A stretch of 14,220 nt of DNA, from assembly GCA_012510865.1 (NCBI GenBank), contig JAAZHF010000108.1:1-14220 (forward strand), in the 5' to 3' direction. Under the pieces are notes generated by a model, which had not been told where the DNA came from, searched no databases, and saw only the letters and a list, made by a program, of their open reading frames with translations. Of this stretch, positions 1-6,982 are shown piece after piece (position 1 is the first letter of the stretch; every line of letters begins with the position of its first letter). The stretch comes from Gammaproteobacteria bacterium (lineage in GTDB: Bacteria > Pseudomonadota > Gammaproteobacteria > Xanthomonadales > Xanthomonadaceae). Both the position numbers and the translations under genes were made by a program.

Positions 1-297
1 AACAGACCATACCTGCAGGTCGTCGGCGGCGCCGTGAAGACCGTGGGCTCGGTGGAGATGTTCTTCCCCACCCTGCTCGACTCGCCGGCCGCGCGCATCT
101 CCGCCTTCGTCGACTTCGGCAACGTGTTCAAGGACATCGATGCCTTCGACGCCGGCGAGCTGCGCGCGTCGGCCGGCGTGGCGCTGATGTGGCGGGCGCC
201 GGTCGGCCCGATCTCGATCAGCTACGCCATGCCGGTGCGCAAGCAGGACGGCGACGAGCTCGAGCGCCTGCAGTTCACCTTCGGCGGCGCGTTCTAG
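1..297 (+). CDS. bamA: Outer-membrane protein assembly factor BamA, C-terminal fragment
   Basis: This is the 3' end of a gene that begins before the window; the frame is open from base 1 to the TAG at 295-297 (98 codons visible). The protein is the central beta-barrel component of the BAM complex, which folds and inserts outer-membrane proteins. The visible part is the last few barrel strands. It contains AFVDFGNVF, then alternating amphipathic strands around SAGVALMWRAPVGPISISYA, and it ends in LQFTFGGAF. The terminal aromatic residue in a beta-signal-like strand is typical of BamA/Omp85 barrels. The known E. coli C-terminus has the same pattern (SAGIALQW..PLGPL..SYA, ending in aromatic W). 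Its position just before lpxD supports the call. A GTG at 34 could open a shorter frame but lies inside the barrel and is not a real start. The POTRA domains are outside the window. Confidence 0.93.
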   Translation, partial: NRPYLQVVGGAVKTVGSVEMFFPTLLDSPAARISAFVDFGNVFKDIDAFDAGELRASAGVALMWRAPVGPISISYAMPVRKQDGDELERLQFTFGGAF

Positions 298-316
298 CCG
301 CTGCGGGCGCGGGGAG

Positions 317-1339
317 ATGGGTTCCAGGTCCCATACGGCGGCGGCCCTGGCCGAGCGCTTCGGCCTGGCCCTGCGCGGCGACGGCGACGCGGTGGTCGAC
401 TCGGTGGGCACGCTCGCCAACGCCGGCCCCCGCCAGCTGTCGTTCCTCGCCAACCCGCGCTACCGCCGGCAGCTGGCGGGATCGGCCGCGGGCGTGGTGG
501 TGGTGCGCGAGGACGAGGCCGCGGAACCCGGCCGCACGCTGCTGCTCGCGCCCGAGCCCTACGTCGCCTTCGCGAAGATCGCCGCGCTGTTCGACCCGCC
601 GCCGGTGGCCAGCCCCGGGGTGCATCCGACCGCGGTCGTGGACGCATCGGCGGAGATCGATCCTTCCGCGGAGGTCGGGCCGCTGGCGGTCGTCGGTGCA
701 CGCACGCGCGTCGACGCGGGCGCGATCATCGGGCCGGGCTGCGTCATCGGCGAGGACTGCGTCGTGGGCGCCGGCAGCCGGCTGGTGGCGCGCGTCACCC
801 TGGTGCGCCGGGTGCGCCTGGGCGAGCGCGTGCTGGTCCATCCCGGCGCCGTGCTCGGCGCGGACGGCTTCGGCCTGGCGATGGACGCCGGACGCTGGAT
901 CAAGGTGCCGCAGCAGGGCGGCGTCGCGGTCGGCGACGACTGCGAGATCGGTGCCAACACCACCATCGACCGCGGGGCGATCGAGGACACCGTGCTCGAG
1001 GAGGACGTGCGCCTGGACAACCAGATCCAGGTCGCCCACAACGTCCGCATCGGCGCGCATACCGCGATGGCCGGCTGCGTGGCGGTGGCGGGCAGCACCG
1101 TCATCGGCCGCAATTGCCTGGTCGGCGGCGCCGCCGGCATCGTCGGCCACATCACCATCTGCGACCGGGTCGTCATCCAGGCGATGTCCCTGGTCACCCA
1201 TTCGATCGACGAGCCGGGGGAGTACTCTTCCGGGACGCCGTTGATGGACGCCCGGAGCTGGCGCAGGAGCGCGGCCCGGTTCAGGCAACTCGACGCGCTC
1301 GCACGCCAGGTGCAGGCGCTCGGCAAGGAGAAGAAATGA
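317..1339 (+). CDS. lpxD: UDP-3-O-(3-hydroxyacyl)glucosamine N-acyltransferase LpxD
   Basis: This cytoplasmic enzyme adds the second, N-linked 3-hydroxyacyl chain to UDP-3-O-acyl-glucosamine in lipid A synthesis, using acyl-ACP. The product is 340 residues (E. coli LpxD has 341). Residues 1-100 form the uridine-binding N-domain (LAERFGLALRGDGD, FLANPRYRRQL). Residues ~102-290 are a left-handed beta helix built from hexapeptide repeats (VVGARTRVDAGAIIGPG and so on). The C-terminal ~35 residues are helical. The motif DNQIQVAHNVRIG carries His241, equivalent to catalytic His239 of E. coli. The start is set by alignment of GDGD to the E. coli N-terminus. GGGGAG at 311-316 lies directly against the ATG, an unusually short distance for a Shine-Dalgarno site. 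At the acyl-ruler positions (E. coli Met290, Met292) this protein has Leu292 and Thr294, so chain preference may differ. It overlaps fabZ by four bases (ATGA). Confidence 0.97.
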   Translation: MGSRSHTAAALAERFGLALRGDGDAVVDSVGTLANAGPRQLSFLANPRYRRQLAGSAAGVVVVREDEAAEPGRTLLLAPEPYVAFAKIAALFDPPPVASPGVHPTAVVDASAEIDPSAEVGPLAVVGARTRVDAGAIIGPGCVIGEDCVVGAGSRLVARVTLVRRVRLGERVLVHPGAVLGADGFGLAMDAGRWIKVPQQGGVAVGDDCEIGANTTIDRGAIEDTVLEEDVRLDNQIQVAHNVRIGAHTAMAGCVAVAGSTVIGRNCLVGGAAGIVGHITICDRVVIQAMSLVTHSIDEPGEYSSGTPLMDARSWRRSAARFRQLDALARQVQALGKEKK

Positions 1340-1800
1340 CCGCCGGCAAGCTGACCTTCCCGATCGGAGTGGAGGGCATCCGGAAGATGCTGCCGCACCG
1401 CTACCCGTTCCTGCTGATCGACCGCGTGGCCGAGTTCGACGGCGACGGCAAGCGGGTGCTCGCGTACAAGAACGTCACCGCCAACGAGGCCTATTTCCAG
1501 GGCCATTTCCCCGACCGCCCGGTGATGCCCGGCGTGCTGGTGATCGAAGCCATGGCCCAGGGCGGCGGCCTGCTCACGCAGCTGCTGCGCGGCGGCGCCA
1601 GCCCGGGCAGCCGCCTGTCGTACCTGGTCAAGGTCGACAACGCCCGCTTCGCCAACATGGTGGTGCCGGGCGACCGGCTCGACATCGAGGTCACGATCAA
1701 GCGCGAGATCCGCAACATGACGCTGTACTGCGGCGTCGCGACCGTCGCCGGCGCCCAGGTCGCCAGCGCCGACATCCTGTGCGCCGAGGTCGATGCCTGA
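1336..1800 (+). CDS. fabZ: 3-hydroxyacyl-[acyl-carrier-protein] dehydratase FabZ
   Basis: This cytoplasmic hot-dog-fold enzyme dehydrates 3-hydroxyacyl-ACP to trans-2-enoyl-ACP in type II fatty acid synthesis. It draws on the same 3-hydroxyacyl-ACP pool that LpxA and LpxD use, which explains its place between them. The product is 154 residues. It shows the N-terminal motif [12 protein letters not shown] (19-30) and the active-site stretch [20 protein letters not shown] with catalytic His57 and Glu71. The frame is open much further upstream (to 1114), but the ATG at 1336 is clearly the start: it overlaps the lpxD stop as ATGA, has AAGGAG at 1325-1330 five bases upstream, and gives the family length. 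Translation is likely coupled to lpxD. Confidence 0.97.
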   Translation: MTAGKLTFPIGVEGIRKMLPHRYPFLLIDRVAEFDGDGKRVLAYKNVTANEAYFQGHFPDRPVMPGVLVIEAMAQGGGLLTQLLRGGASPGSRLSYLVKVDNARFANMVVPGDRLDIEVTIKREIRNMTLYCGVATVAGAQVASADILCAEVDA

Positions 1801-2587
1801 CATGCCGGCGGCCTCGATCCACGCCAGCGCCATCGTCGAACCCGGGGCCGTCCTCGGCGAGGGGGCCGTCATCGGCGCCTTCACCGTGGTCGGCGCCGGC
1901 GTCGAGATCGGGGCCGGCACGCGGATCGGGCCCCACTGCAGCGTGACCGGCCCGACCCGCATCGGCCGCGACAACCGGATCCACGGCCATGTCGCGATCG
2001 GCGGGGATCCGCAGGACAAGAAGTACGCGGGCGAGGAGGTGCGCCTGGAGATCGGCGACCGCAACGTCATCCGCGAGTTCACGACCATCAACCGCGGCAC
2101 GGCCGGGGGCGGCGGCGTGACCCGGATCGGCAGCGACAACTGGCTGCTGGCCTATACCCACGTCGCCCACGACTGCATCGTCGGCGACCACTGCGTGTTC
2201 TCCAACAACGCGACCCTTGCCGGGCACGTCGAGGTCGGCGACCACGTGATCCTCAGCGGCTTCGCCGGCGTGCACCAGTTCTGCCGCATCGGGGCGCACG
2301 CCTTCATCGGCATGGGCGCCTTCGTCAACGGCGACGTGCCGCCCTTCCTGATGGTCGCGCAGGAGGGCTACGGCCGGCCGCGGGGGATCAACGTCGAGGG
2401 ACTGAAGCGGCGCGGCTTCGACGCCGCGCGCATCGCCGCGATCCGGCGCGCCTACCGCGCGGTGTACATGTCCGGCGACTCCCTGGACGACGCGCGTGCA
2501 AGGCTTGGCGGCATGGCCTCCGACAGCGAGGACGTGCGCGCGATGCTCGATTTCATCGAGGGCGGCGACAGGCCGCTGCTGCGGTGA
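1793..2587 (+). CDS. lpxA: Acyl-ACP:UDP-N-acetylglucosamine O-acyltransferase LpxA
   Basis: This enzyme catalyses the first step of lipid A synthesis, moving a 3-hydroxyacyl chain from ACP to the 3-OH of UDP-GlcNAc in the cytoplasm. The product is 264 residues (E. coli 262). Hexapeptide repeats of the left-handed beta helix cover about 10-190 and a helical C-terminus follows ([11 protein letters not shown] at 199-209). The motif THVAHDC holds His126, matching catalytic His125 of E. coli; His123, His145 and His161 match other conserved histidines. Met174 occupies the position of the E. coli hydrocarbon ruler Gly173. In Pseudomonas aeruginosa a Met here restricts the enzyme to C10 chains, so a short acyl preference is predicted. 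The ATG at 1793 overlaps fabZ by 8 bases; GAGGT (1786-1790) is only 2 bases before it and 11 before the alternative ATG at 1802, so the exact start is uncertain by three codons. Confidence 0.97.
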   Translation: MPDMPAASIHASAIVEPGAVLGEGAVIGAFTVVGAGVEIGAGTRIGPHCSVTGPTRIGRDNRIHGHVAIGGDPQDKKYAGEEVRLEIGDRNVIREFTTINRGTAGGGGVTRIGSDNWLLAYTHVAHDCIVGDHCVFSNNATLAGHVEVGDHVILSGFAGVHQFCRIGAHAFIGMGAFVNGDVPPFLMVAQEGYGRPRGINVEGLKRRGFDAARIAAIRRAYRAVYMSGDSLDDARARLGGMASDSEDVRAMLDFIEGGDRPLLR

Positions 2588-3792
2588 GCGGCGGCGGGCC
2601 GCGCTTCGCGCTGGTCGCCGGCGAAGCGTCCGGCGACCTGCTCGGCGCCGGCCTCGTGGAACGCCTGCGCGAACTCCATCCCGATGCCGCGTTCGCGGGG
2701 GTCGGCGGCGACGCGATGCGCGCCGCGGGCGTCGATACCTGGCACGACGCCGGGGAACTGGCGGTGATGGGTCTTTCCGAGGTGCTTTCCCACCTGCCCC
2801 GGCTGCTTCGGCTGCGCGGCCGCCTGCGGCGGCGGCTGCTGGACTGGAAACCCGACGTCTTCATCGGCATCGACGCACCCGACTTCAACCTCGGCCTCGA
2901 ACGCAGCCTCAAGGCCCGCGGCACCTGCACCGTGCATTACGTGAGCCCGTCGGGCTGGGCCTGGCGCCAGGGACGCGCGGCCCGGATCGGGCGCAGCGCC
3001 GACCGCGTGCTGTGCCTGTTCCCGATGGAGCCTCCGATCTACGCGCGCCACGGCGTCGACGCGCGCTTCGTGGGCCACCCGATGGCCGACGCCATGCCGC
3101 TCAACCCCGACCGACGCGGCGCCCGCGCGGCCCTGGGGGTCGACCAGGCGGCGCCGGTGCTCGCGGTCCTGCCCGGTTCCCGGCTGGGTGAGATCGAACG
3201 CCTGGGGCCGACCTTCCTGCAGGCGGCCGCCCTGGTGGCCGAGCGCATCCCGGGCCTGCAGGTGCTGGTCCCGGCGGCCAACGCGGCCTGCCGCGGAGCG
3301 CTCGAGGCGATGCTGCCCGCGGCAGGAGCCGCCGCCCCGCGGCTGCGCCTCCTCGACGGCTCCGCGGGCACCGCCATGGTCGCTTCCGACGTGGTCCTGC
3401 TCGCGTCGGGCACGGCGACGCTCGAAGCCATGCTCGCCAAGCGGCCGATGGTGGTCGGCTACCGGATCTCCGCGGCCACGTATGCCATCGTCAAGGGCCT
3501 GGGCCTGCTGCGGGTCGACCGCTACGCGCTGCCCAACGTGCTCGCGGGCGAGACCATCGCGCCCGAGCTGATGCAGGACGAGTGCACCCCGCTGCGGCTG
3601 GCGGACGCCGTGCTTGCCTGGTTTTCCGATCCCGGCGCGGTCGAGGCGCTGGAACCCCGCTACCGCGAGCTGCACCTCATGCTGCGCAGGGACGCATCAC
3701 GGGAGGCCGCGGCCGCGGTGTCCGAGCTGCTGGACCCGCGCCACGCCGGGTCGCAGGCGGAATCCGCCGCGCGGCCGGAGCCGCAGCCGTGA
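2584..3792 (+). CDS. lpxB: Lipid-A-disaccharide synthase LpxB
   Basis: This peripheral membrane GT-B glycosyltransferase (family GT19) joins UDP-2,3-diacylglucosamine and lipid X to give the beta-1,6-linked lipid A disaccharide, releasing UDP. The product is 402 residues, about 20 longer than E. coli LpxB; the excess is an Ala/Glu/Pro-rich tail. Diagnostic motifs are [13 protein letters not shown] (12-24), GIDAPDFN (95-102), [14 protein letters not shown] (118-131), FVGHP (162-166), LPGSRLGEI (196-204) and, further on, [20 protein letters not shown]. Glu14, Asp97 and Arg200 fall at conserved positions studied in the family. The GTG start forms a GTGA overlap with the lpxA stop and has only a weak upstream Shine-Dalgarno sequence, so translational coupling is likely. 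No truncation or frameshift is seen. The LpxH or LpxI step that links LpxA/LpxD to LpxB is not encoded in the window. Confidence 0.97.
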   Translation: MSGGGPRFALVAGEASGDLLGAGLVERLRELHPDAAFAGVGGDAMRAAGVDTWHDAGELAVMGLSEVLSHLPRLLRLRGRLRRRLLDWKPDVFIGIDAPDFNLGLERSLKARGTCTVHYVSPSGWAWRQGRAARIGRSADRVLCLFPMEPPIYARHGVDARFVGHPMADAMPLNPDRRGARAALGVDQAAPVLAVLPGSRLGEIERLGPTFLQAAALVAERIPGLQVLVPAANAACRGALEAMLPAAGAAAPRLRLLDGSAGTAMVASDVVLLASGTATLEAMLAKRPMVVGYRISAATYAIVKGLGLLRVDRYALPNVLAGETIAPELMQDECTPLRLADAVLAWFSDPGAVEALEPRYRELHLMLRRDASREAAAAVSELLDPRHAGSQAESAARPEPQP

Positions 3793-4445
3793 GGCAGCGG
3801 CCGCCCCTGGCCGGGGTCAGGAGCCGGCCGGCGCCTGCGGGGGCGGTGGCCGCCAGCGGACTCGTGGCGGGAGTGGACGAAGCCGGGCGCAGGCCACTGG
3901 CCGGCCCGGTCGTGGTCGCCGCCGTGGTCTTCGACCCGGCGCGCCCGCGCATCAACGGCCTGGACGACTCCAAGGCCCTTGCCCCGGAGCGTCGGGACGA
4001 ACTGGGCGCGCGCATCATCGAGCGCGCGCTCGCCTGGCACGTGGCCGTGGTCGAGGCCTGCGAGATCGACCGCATCAACATCTACCAGGCCACGCTGCTG
4101 GGCATGCGCCAGGCGGTCCAGGCCGTGGCCCACGTGGCCGGCCTGGCGCGCATCGACGGCACCGCGATCCCCCCGGGCCTTCCCTGCGCCGCCGAGGCCT
4201 GGGTCGGTGGGGATGCCCGCGACCGCAGCATCATGGCCGCCTCGATCCTTGCCAAGGTCACGCGCGACCGCGCCATGGTGGCCCTGCACGGCGAATACCC
4301 CCAGTACGGCTTCGACTGCCACAAGGGCTACGGCACGCCGGCCCACCTCGCCGCGCTGCGCGCACACGGGCCCTGCCCGCAGCATCGCAGGAGCTTCGCC
4401 CCGGTGCGCGAGACCGCGACGCGGGACCTGTTCGGGACCGCCTGA
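3789..4445 (+). CDS. rnhB: Ribonuclease HII with altered GRG motif
   Basis: This enzyme nicks DNA 5' of embedded ribonucleotides and removes RNA from RNA/DNA hybrids. From the GTG at 3789 it has 218 residues. The start makes a GTGA overlap with lpxB and has GGAG at 3777-3780. A downstream GTG at 3846 would give 199 residues, nearer the E. coli length, because the first ~20 residues are low-complexity Ala/Pro/Arg. The four metal-binding acids are present: Asp30 and Glu31 (GVDEAG), Asp123 (RIDG) and Asp142 (GGD). [16 protein letters not shown] and the KGYGT tyrosine motif are typical. The family's GRG motif after DEA is GRR here: codon AGG at 3891-3893 gives Arg35 instead of Gly. That glycine lies in the loop that recognises the ribonucleotide, so specificity or activity may be changed. 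It is the last + strand gene of the overlapping run. Confidence 0.93.
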   Translation: MRQRPPLAGVRSRPAPAGAVAASGLVAGVDEAGRRPLAGPVVVAAVVFDPARPRINGLDDSKALAPERRDELGARIIERALAWHVAVVEACEIDRINIYQATLLGMRQAVQAVAHVAGLARIDGTAIPPGLPCAAEAWVGGDARDRSIMAASILAKVTRDRAMVALHGEYPQYGFDCHKGYGTPAHLAALRAHGPCPQHRRSFAPVRETATRDLFGTA

Positions 4446-4463
4446 GGCCGGGCGGCGGTCCGG

Positions 4464-4604
4464 CTAGACGCTCTTCTTGTCCGGAGCGCTGGGCTTCGGC
4501 CGGTTCGGCTTGACGCCGGGTTCGCCGGCCTTGGGCCTGGAGGCCTTGCGTGGTGGGCCGGGGCTCCTGCCGGGCGTGCCGGTTCCGGTGTGCTTGCTGG
4601 CCAT
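4464..4604 (-). CDS. Small basic, probably disordered protein (46 aa)
   Basis: No family is recognised. On the - strand an ATG at 4604 follows the sequence CAGGAGAACACC, giving AGGAG at a good distance (6 bases), and opens a frame of 46 codons ending in TAG at 4464-4466. The product begins MASKHTGTGTPGRSPGPPRK, is rich in Lys, Arg, Pro, Gly and Ser, has almost no hydrophobic residues, and ends PSAPDKKSV. There is no membrane segment, no signal peptide and no cysteine. Such composition suits an intrinsically disordered nucleic-acid-binding or ribosome-associated peptide, but that is inference. It lies tail-to-tail with rnhB (18 bases between stops) and 94 bases downstream of the TPR regulator on the same strand, behind a strong hairpin, so it may need its own promoter; none is obvious. 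The strong ribosome binding site and the exact fit in the gap between two genes are the main support. Confidence 0.55.
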   Translation of the reverse strand: MASKHTGTGTPGRSPGPPRKASRPKAGEPGVKPNRPKPSAPDKKSV

Positions 4605-4668
4605 GGTGTTCTCCTGTCGTTGGGGGCGCGCGTGCGCCACCCGTTGGCCCCTCCCTGGGCGGAAACCG

Positions 4669-4692
4669 CCGGGCCGCGCGGGGGCGGCCCGG
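4669..4692 (-). terminator. Hairpin after the TPR regulator gene, candidate terminator
   Basis: A perfect 9-base-pair inverted repeat (CCGGGCCGC at 4669-4677, GCGGCCCGG at 4684-4692) with a 6-base loop lies 6 bases beyond the regulator's stop codon. Read on the - strand, it is followed by CGGTTTCC, so the U-tract is poor, as is common in GC-rich genomes. A second, smaller stem (GGCGG at 4658-4662, CCGCC at 4666-4670, loop AAA) shares bases with the first and could not form together with it. Confidence 0.45.
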
Positions 4693-4698
4693 ACGGAC

Positions 4699-6801
4699 TC
4701 ACTGCGAGGACGGGCTGGCGCGGATCCTCGCCTCGCTCATGCCGGCCGCCCGCGCCCGATCGAGCTGCAGGCGCGCGGCATCCGGCTCGCCGAGGACCGC
4801 AAGCGTCTCGGCGTTGTAGAGGGCGATCTCGGCCGGGTCGCCACGGCCGGCTTCGCTCGAGCGGCGCACCAGGGCCAGGGCCTCGTCCCTGCGGCCGAGG
4901 TTGGCGCTGTACCAGCCGAGCGCCGCCAGCGCGTAGCCGTCCCCGGCATCCAGTTCGAGGTAGCGCCGCACGCGACGCTCGGCCTCGGCGTAGGCCGCCT
5001 CCACTTCGGGGCGCGGCGCGCCGCTGGACAGCAGCCCGTCGCCCAGGTTGCCCCAGTTGATGTAGTCCTCGGGGTCGAGTTCGATCGCGCGCCGGTACAG
5101 CGCGACGGCGGCCTGGAAGTCGCCCGCCTGGCTGCGCAGGGTGGCGAAATTGGCCAGCACGTCGGCACTGGGCTCGATGGCGATGGAACGCTCGAACGCG
5201 CGCGCCGCCTCCTCGGAATTCCCCTTGAGCAGGTGCAGGAAGCCGTAGGTGTTCCAGTTGGCCGCGCTCCCGGGCGCAAGGTCCAGCGCAGCGCGGTAGT
5301 GGCCGATGGCCTGGTCTATGCGGCCGTCCCGATAGGCCTGGAACCCGAGCTCGCTGCGCACCTGGGCGTCGTCGGGGGCGAGCGCCAGCGCGGTCTCGAA
5401 GTGGGTCCGCGCGCGCGCGCCGTTGCCCGCGGCGGCCTCGACCTTGCCGAGTCCGATCGCGGCCAGCGCAGCGGTGGCGGGATCGAGCGCGGCCTGTTCG
5501 AAGCGCCGCCGCGCGGCCTCCAGGTCGCCGTCCACCCGGGCCAGGTCCCCGATCGCCAGCGCGGCCTCCGCCGGCAGCGGCTCGAACTCCGCCGCGCGCG
5601 CGCAGGCGGCGCGGGCGCGGGCGTGCGCATTGCTGTCGTTCCAGTACTCGAAGCGCCGGGTCTCGGTATTGCACAGCGCGGCCTGCGCCAGGGCGAAGTC
5701 CGCGTCGGCGTCGAGGGCCGCCCGGAAGGCATCGGCGGCCTCGCTGCTGCGCACGCGGTCCGCCGGCGCCCGGGCCAGGTGGCGGCCCCGCAGGTAGGCG
5801 TCGAACGCCGCGACGCTGCGGGTCGGCGCCAGCCGGGCGCGCAGCGATTCGCGCGCTTCCGGCATCGCGCCGAGCATCGACTCCACCACTTCCCCTGCGA
5901 TCGCGCCCTGGGTCGCGAACAGTTCGGCCATCGCGTGCTCGTAGCGCCCGCTCCACAGCACGTAGCCGCTGCGGGTGTCGCTGAGCCGCGCATTGATGCG
6001 CACGAGGTCGCCTTCGCGGCGGATGCTGGCATCGAGCACGGCGTCCACGCCGAGCGCCTTGCCGAGCGCCCGCACGTCCGAATTCCGGCGCGGGTCGTCG
6101 GGCGTCATCAGCGCCGCCAGGCGCAGCCCGGGCACCGACGCCAGCGCGTCGTGGAGCTCCACCGCAAGGCCCTCCGCGAACCAGGCGTCCTGTTCGCGGC
6201 CGCCCAGCATCGTGAACGGACGCACCGCGATCGCGGCCCCGTCGGCACCGGCGACGCCGCCGGGCGCGAAGCGCCACCAGCCGGCCAGCGCCACCAGCAG
6301 CGCGAGCGCGAATCCAGCCGGAACGAACCAGCGCCGCGCACCCGCCGGCCGCAGCGGCAGGATCTTTCCGGCCTCGACCCCGCCGAGGGCGGTCTCGGTG
6401 GGCAACGCGGGCGCGGGGGAAATTTCCGCGATCGGCGCGTGATGGGAAATTTCCGCGACCGGGAACTCCTCGACCGCCGACACTTCGGGGACGCACATGA
6501 AGCGGTAGCCGACGGCGTGCAGGGTCTGGATGTAGCGCGGGTGCTCGGCGTCGTCGCCGAGCGCCTTGCGCAGCTGGGCGACCACGCGGTTGAGGACGCC
6601 GGGCGTGACGTGGCGATGGCCCCAGACCTGGTCCAGCAGGTCGTCGCGCGTGATCGCGTGCCCTGGGCGCGCCAGCAGCGCCAGCAGCACCGCGAAGGCC
6701 TTGGGTTCCAGCGGCAGCACCTCTCCGTCGCGCACCACGCGGTGCGCGGCGGTGTCCACCTCGACATCGTCGAAGCGGTAGATGCGCGCTTCATCCGGCA
6801 T
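4699..6801 (-). CDS. CadC-like transmembrane winged-helix regulator with TolB/FlgO-like domain and TPRs
   Basis: This is a one-component membrane-bound transcription regulator of 700 residues. Residues 3-105 are an OmpR/PhoB-type winged helix (FDDVEVDTAAHRV, LEPKAFAVLLALLARPG, DDLLDQVWGHRHVTPGVLNRVVAQLRKALGDD, YIQTLHAVGYRF). Residues 106-155 are a linker with a short repeat (VAEIS..IAEIS). Residues ~158-178 form one membrane helix. Residues 189-310 resemble the TolB/FlgO-like domain found in adenylate-cyclase/TPR proteins (AIAVRPF, WFAEGLAVELHDAL, ALGVDAVLDASIRREGD). From ~330 to 690 there are TPR-type helical pairs (HYRAALDLAP, AFERSIAIEP, LYRRAIELDPEDYINWGNLG). The C-terminal part should be periplasmic and sense a protein or envelope state (inference). 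The ATG at 6801 sits right before the winged helix but has no clear Shine-Dalgarno. An in-frame ATG at 6879 would add 26 residues using rare codons (TTT, CGT, TTG), so it is less likely. The targets are unknown. Confidence 0.88.
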   Translation of the reverse strand: MPDEARIYRFDDVEVDTAAHRVVRDGEVLPLEPKAFAVLLALLARPGHAITRDDLLDQVWGHRHVTPGVLNRVVAQLRKALGDDAEHPRYIQTLHAVGYRFMCVPEVSAVEEFPVAEISHHAPIAEISPAPALPTETALGGVEAGKILPLRPAGARRWFVPAGFALALLVALAGWWRFAPGGVAGADGAAIAVRPFTMLGGREQDAWFAEGLAVELHDALASVPGLRLAALMTPDDPRRNSDVRALGKALGVDAVLDASIRREGDLVRINARLSDTRSGYVLWSGRYEHAMAELFATQGAIAGEVVESMLGAMPEARESLRARLAPTRSVAAFDAYLRGRHLARAPADRVRSSEAADAFRAALDADADFALAQAALCNTETRRFEYWNDSNAHARARAACARAAEFEPLPAEAALAIGDLARVDGDLEAARRRFEQAALDPATAALAAIGLGKVEAAAGNGARARTHFETALALAPDDAQVRSELGFQAYRDGRIDQAIGHYRAALDLAPGSAANWNTYGFLHLLKGNSEEAARAFERSIAIEPSADVLANFATLRSQAGDFQAAVALYRRAIELDPEDYINWGNLGDGLLSSGAPRPEVEAAYAEAERRVRRYLELDAGDGYALAALGWYSANLGRRDEALALVRRSSEAGRGDPAEIALYNAETLAVLGEPDAARLQLDRARAAGMSEARIRASPSSQ
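6417..6458. repeat. Tandem 15-base repeat GGGAAATTTCCGCGA, period 27
   Basis: The 15-mer occurs exactly at 6417-6431 and 6444-6458, 27 bases (nine codons) apart, inside the linker of the TPR regulator, where it encodes AEIS twice. Each copy contains the perfect palindrome GGAAATTTCC. These AAATTT islands stand out from the surrounding sequence and use the otherwise rare ATT codon. Confidence 0.8.
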
Positions 6802-6982
6802 CGCAGGGCCTGTCGCGGCTCCCGCCCAGCGGGGCGGGTTCCCGGGCAAACGCGGGAATCCGGAAAAACCGGCTTCCATCGCGATTCCATCACCGGACCC
6901 GGGGGGTTCCCTCAAGCTTCGCGGCGGCGGCGGCGCGATCCTGCAGTCGCGCCGAACCGGCGCGTCCGAACCGGAGACTGCC
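6802..6982. promoter_or_regulatory. Divergent intergenic region with hairpins and direct repeats
   Basis: This 181-base region separates the - strand regulator from the + strand YkvA-like gene and must hold their promoters. It contains three successive inverted repeats: CCCGCCC/GGGCGGG (6821-6827, 6832-6838), TTCCCG/CGGGAA (6839-6844, 6853-6858) and CCGG-AAAAA-CCGG (6860-6872). Next comes a direct repeat TTCCATC at 6874-6880 and 6885-6891, period 11. A further 7-bp hairpin lies at 6948-6964, and CCGAACCGG is repeated at 6952-6960 and 6966-6974. No TA dinucleotide occurs in the whole stretch, so a usual TANNNT -10 box is absent on both strands. The 11-base direct repeat suits head-to-tail binding by an OmpR-type winged helix, suggesting autoregulation (inference). 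Confidence 0.5.

Noticed and set aside
559..2139. A 526-codon - strand frame over lpxD, fabZ and lpxA
   Set aside because: Hexapeptide-repeat coding sequence read backwards; low-complexity product and three well-supported genes opposite it.
3867..3920. A local frameshift as the cause of GRR in RNase HII
   Set aside because: The frame reads correctly on both sides (GVDEAG and [10 protein letters not shown]), so it is a substitution, not a shift.
6802..6879. 26-residue N-terminal extension of the TPR regulator
   Set aside because: It uses codons rare for this genome, covers the three hairpins and lies outside the usual family start, though it cannot be fully excluded.
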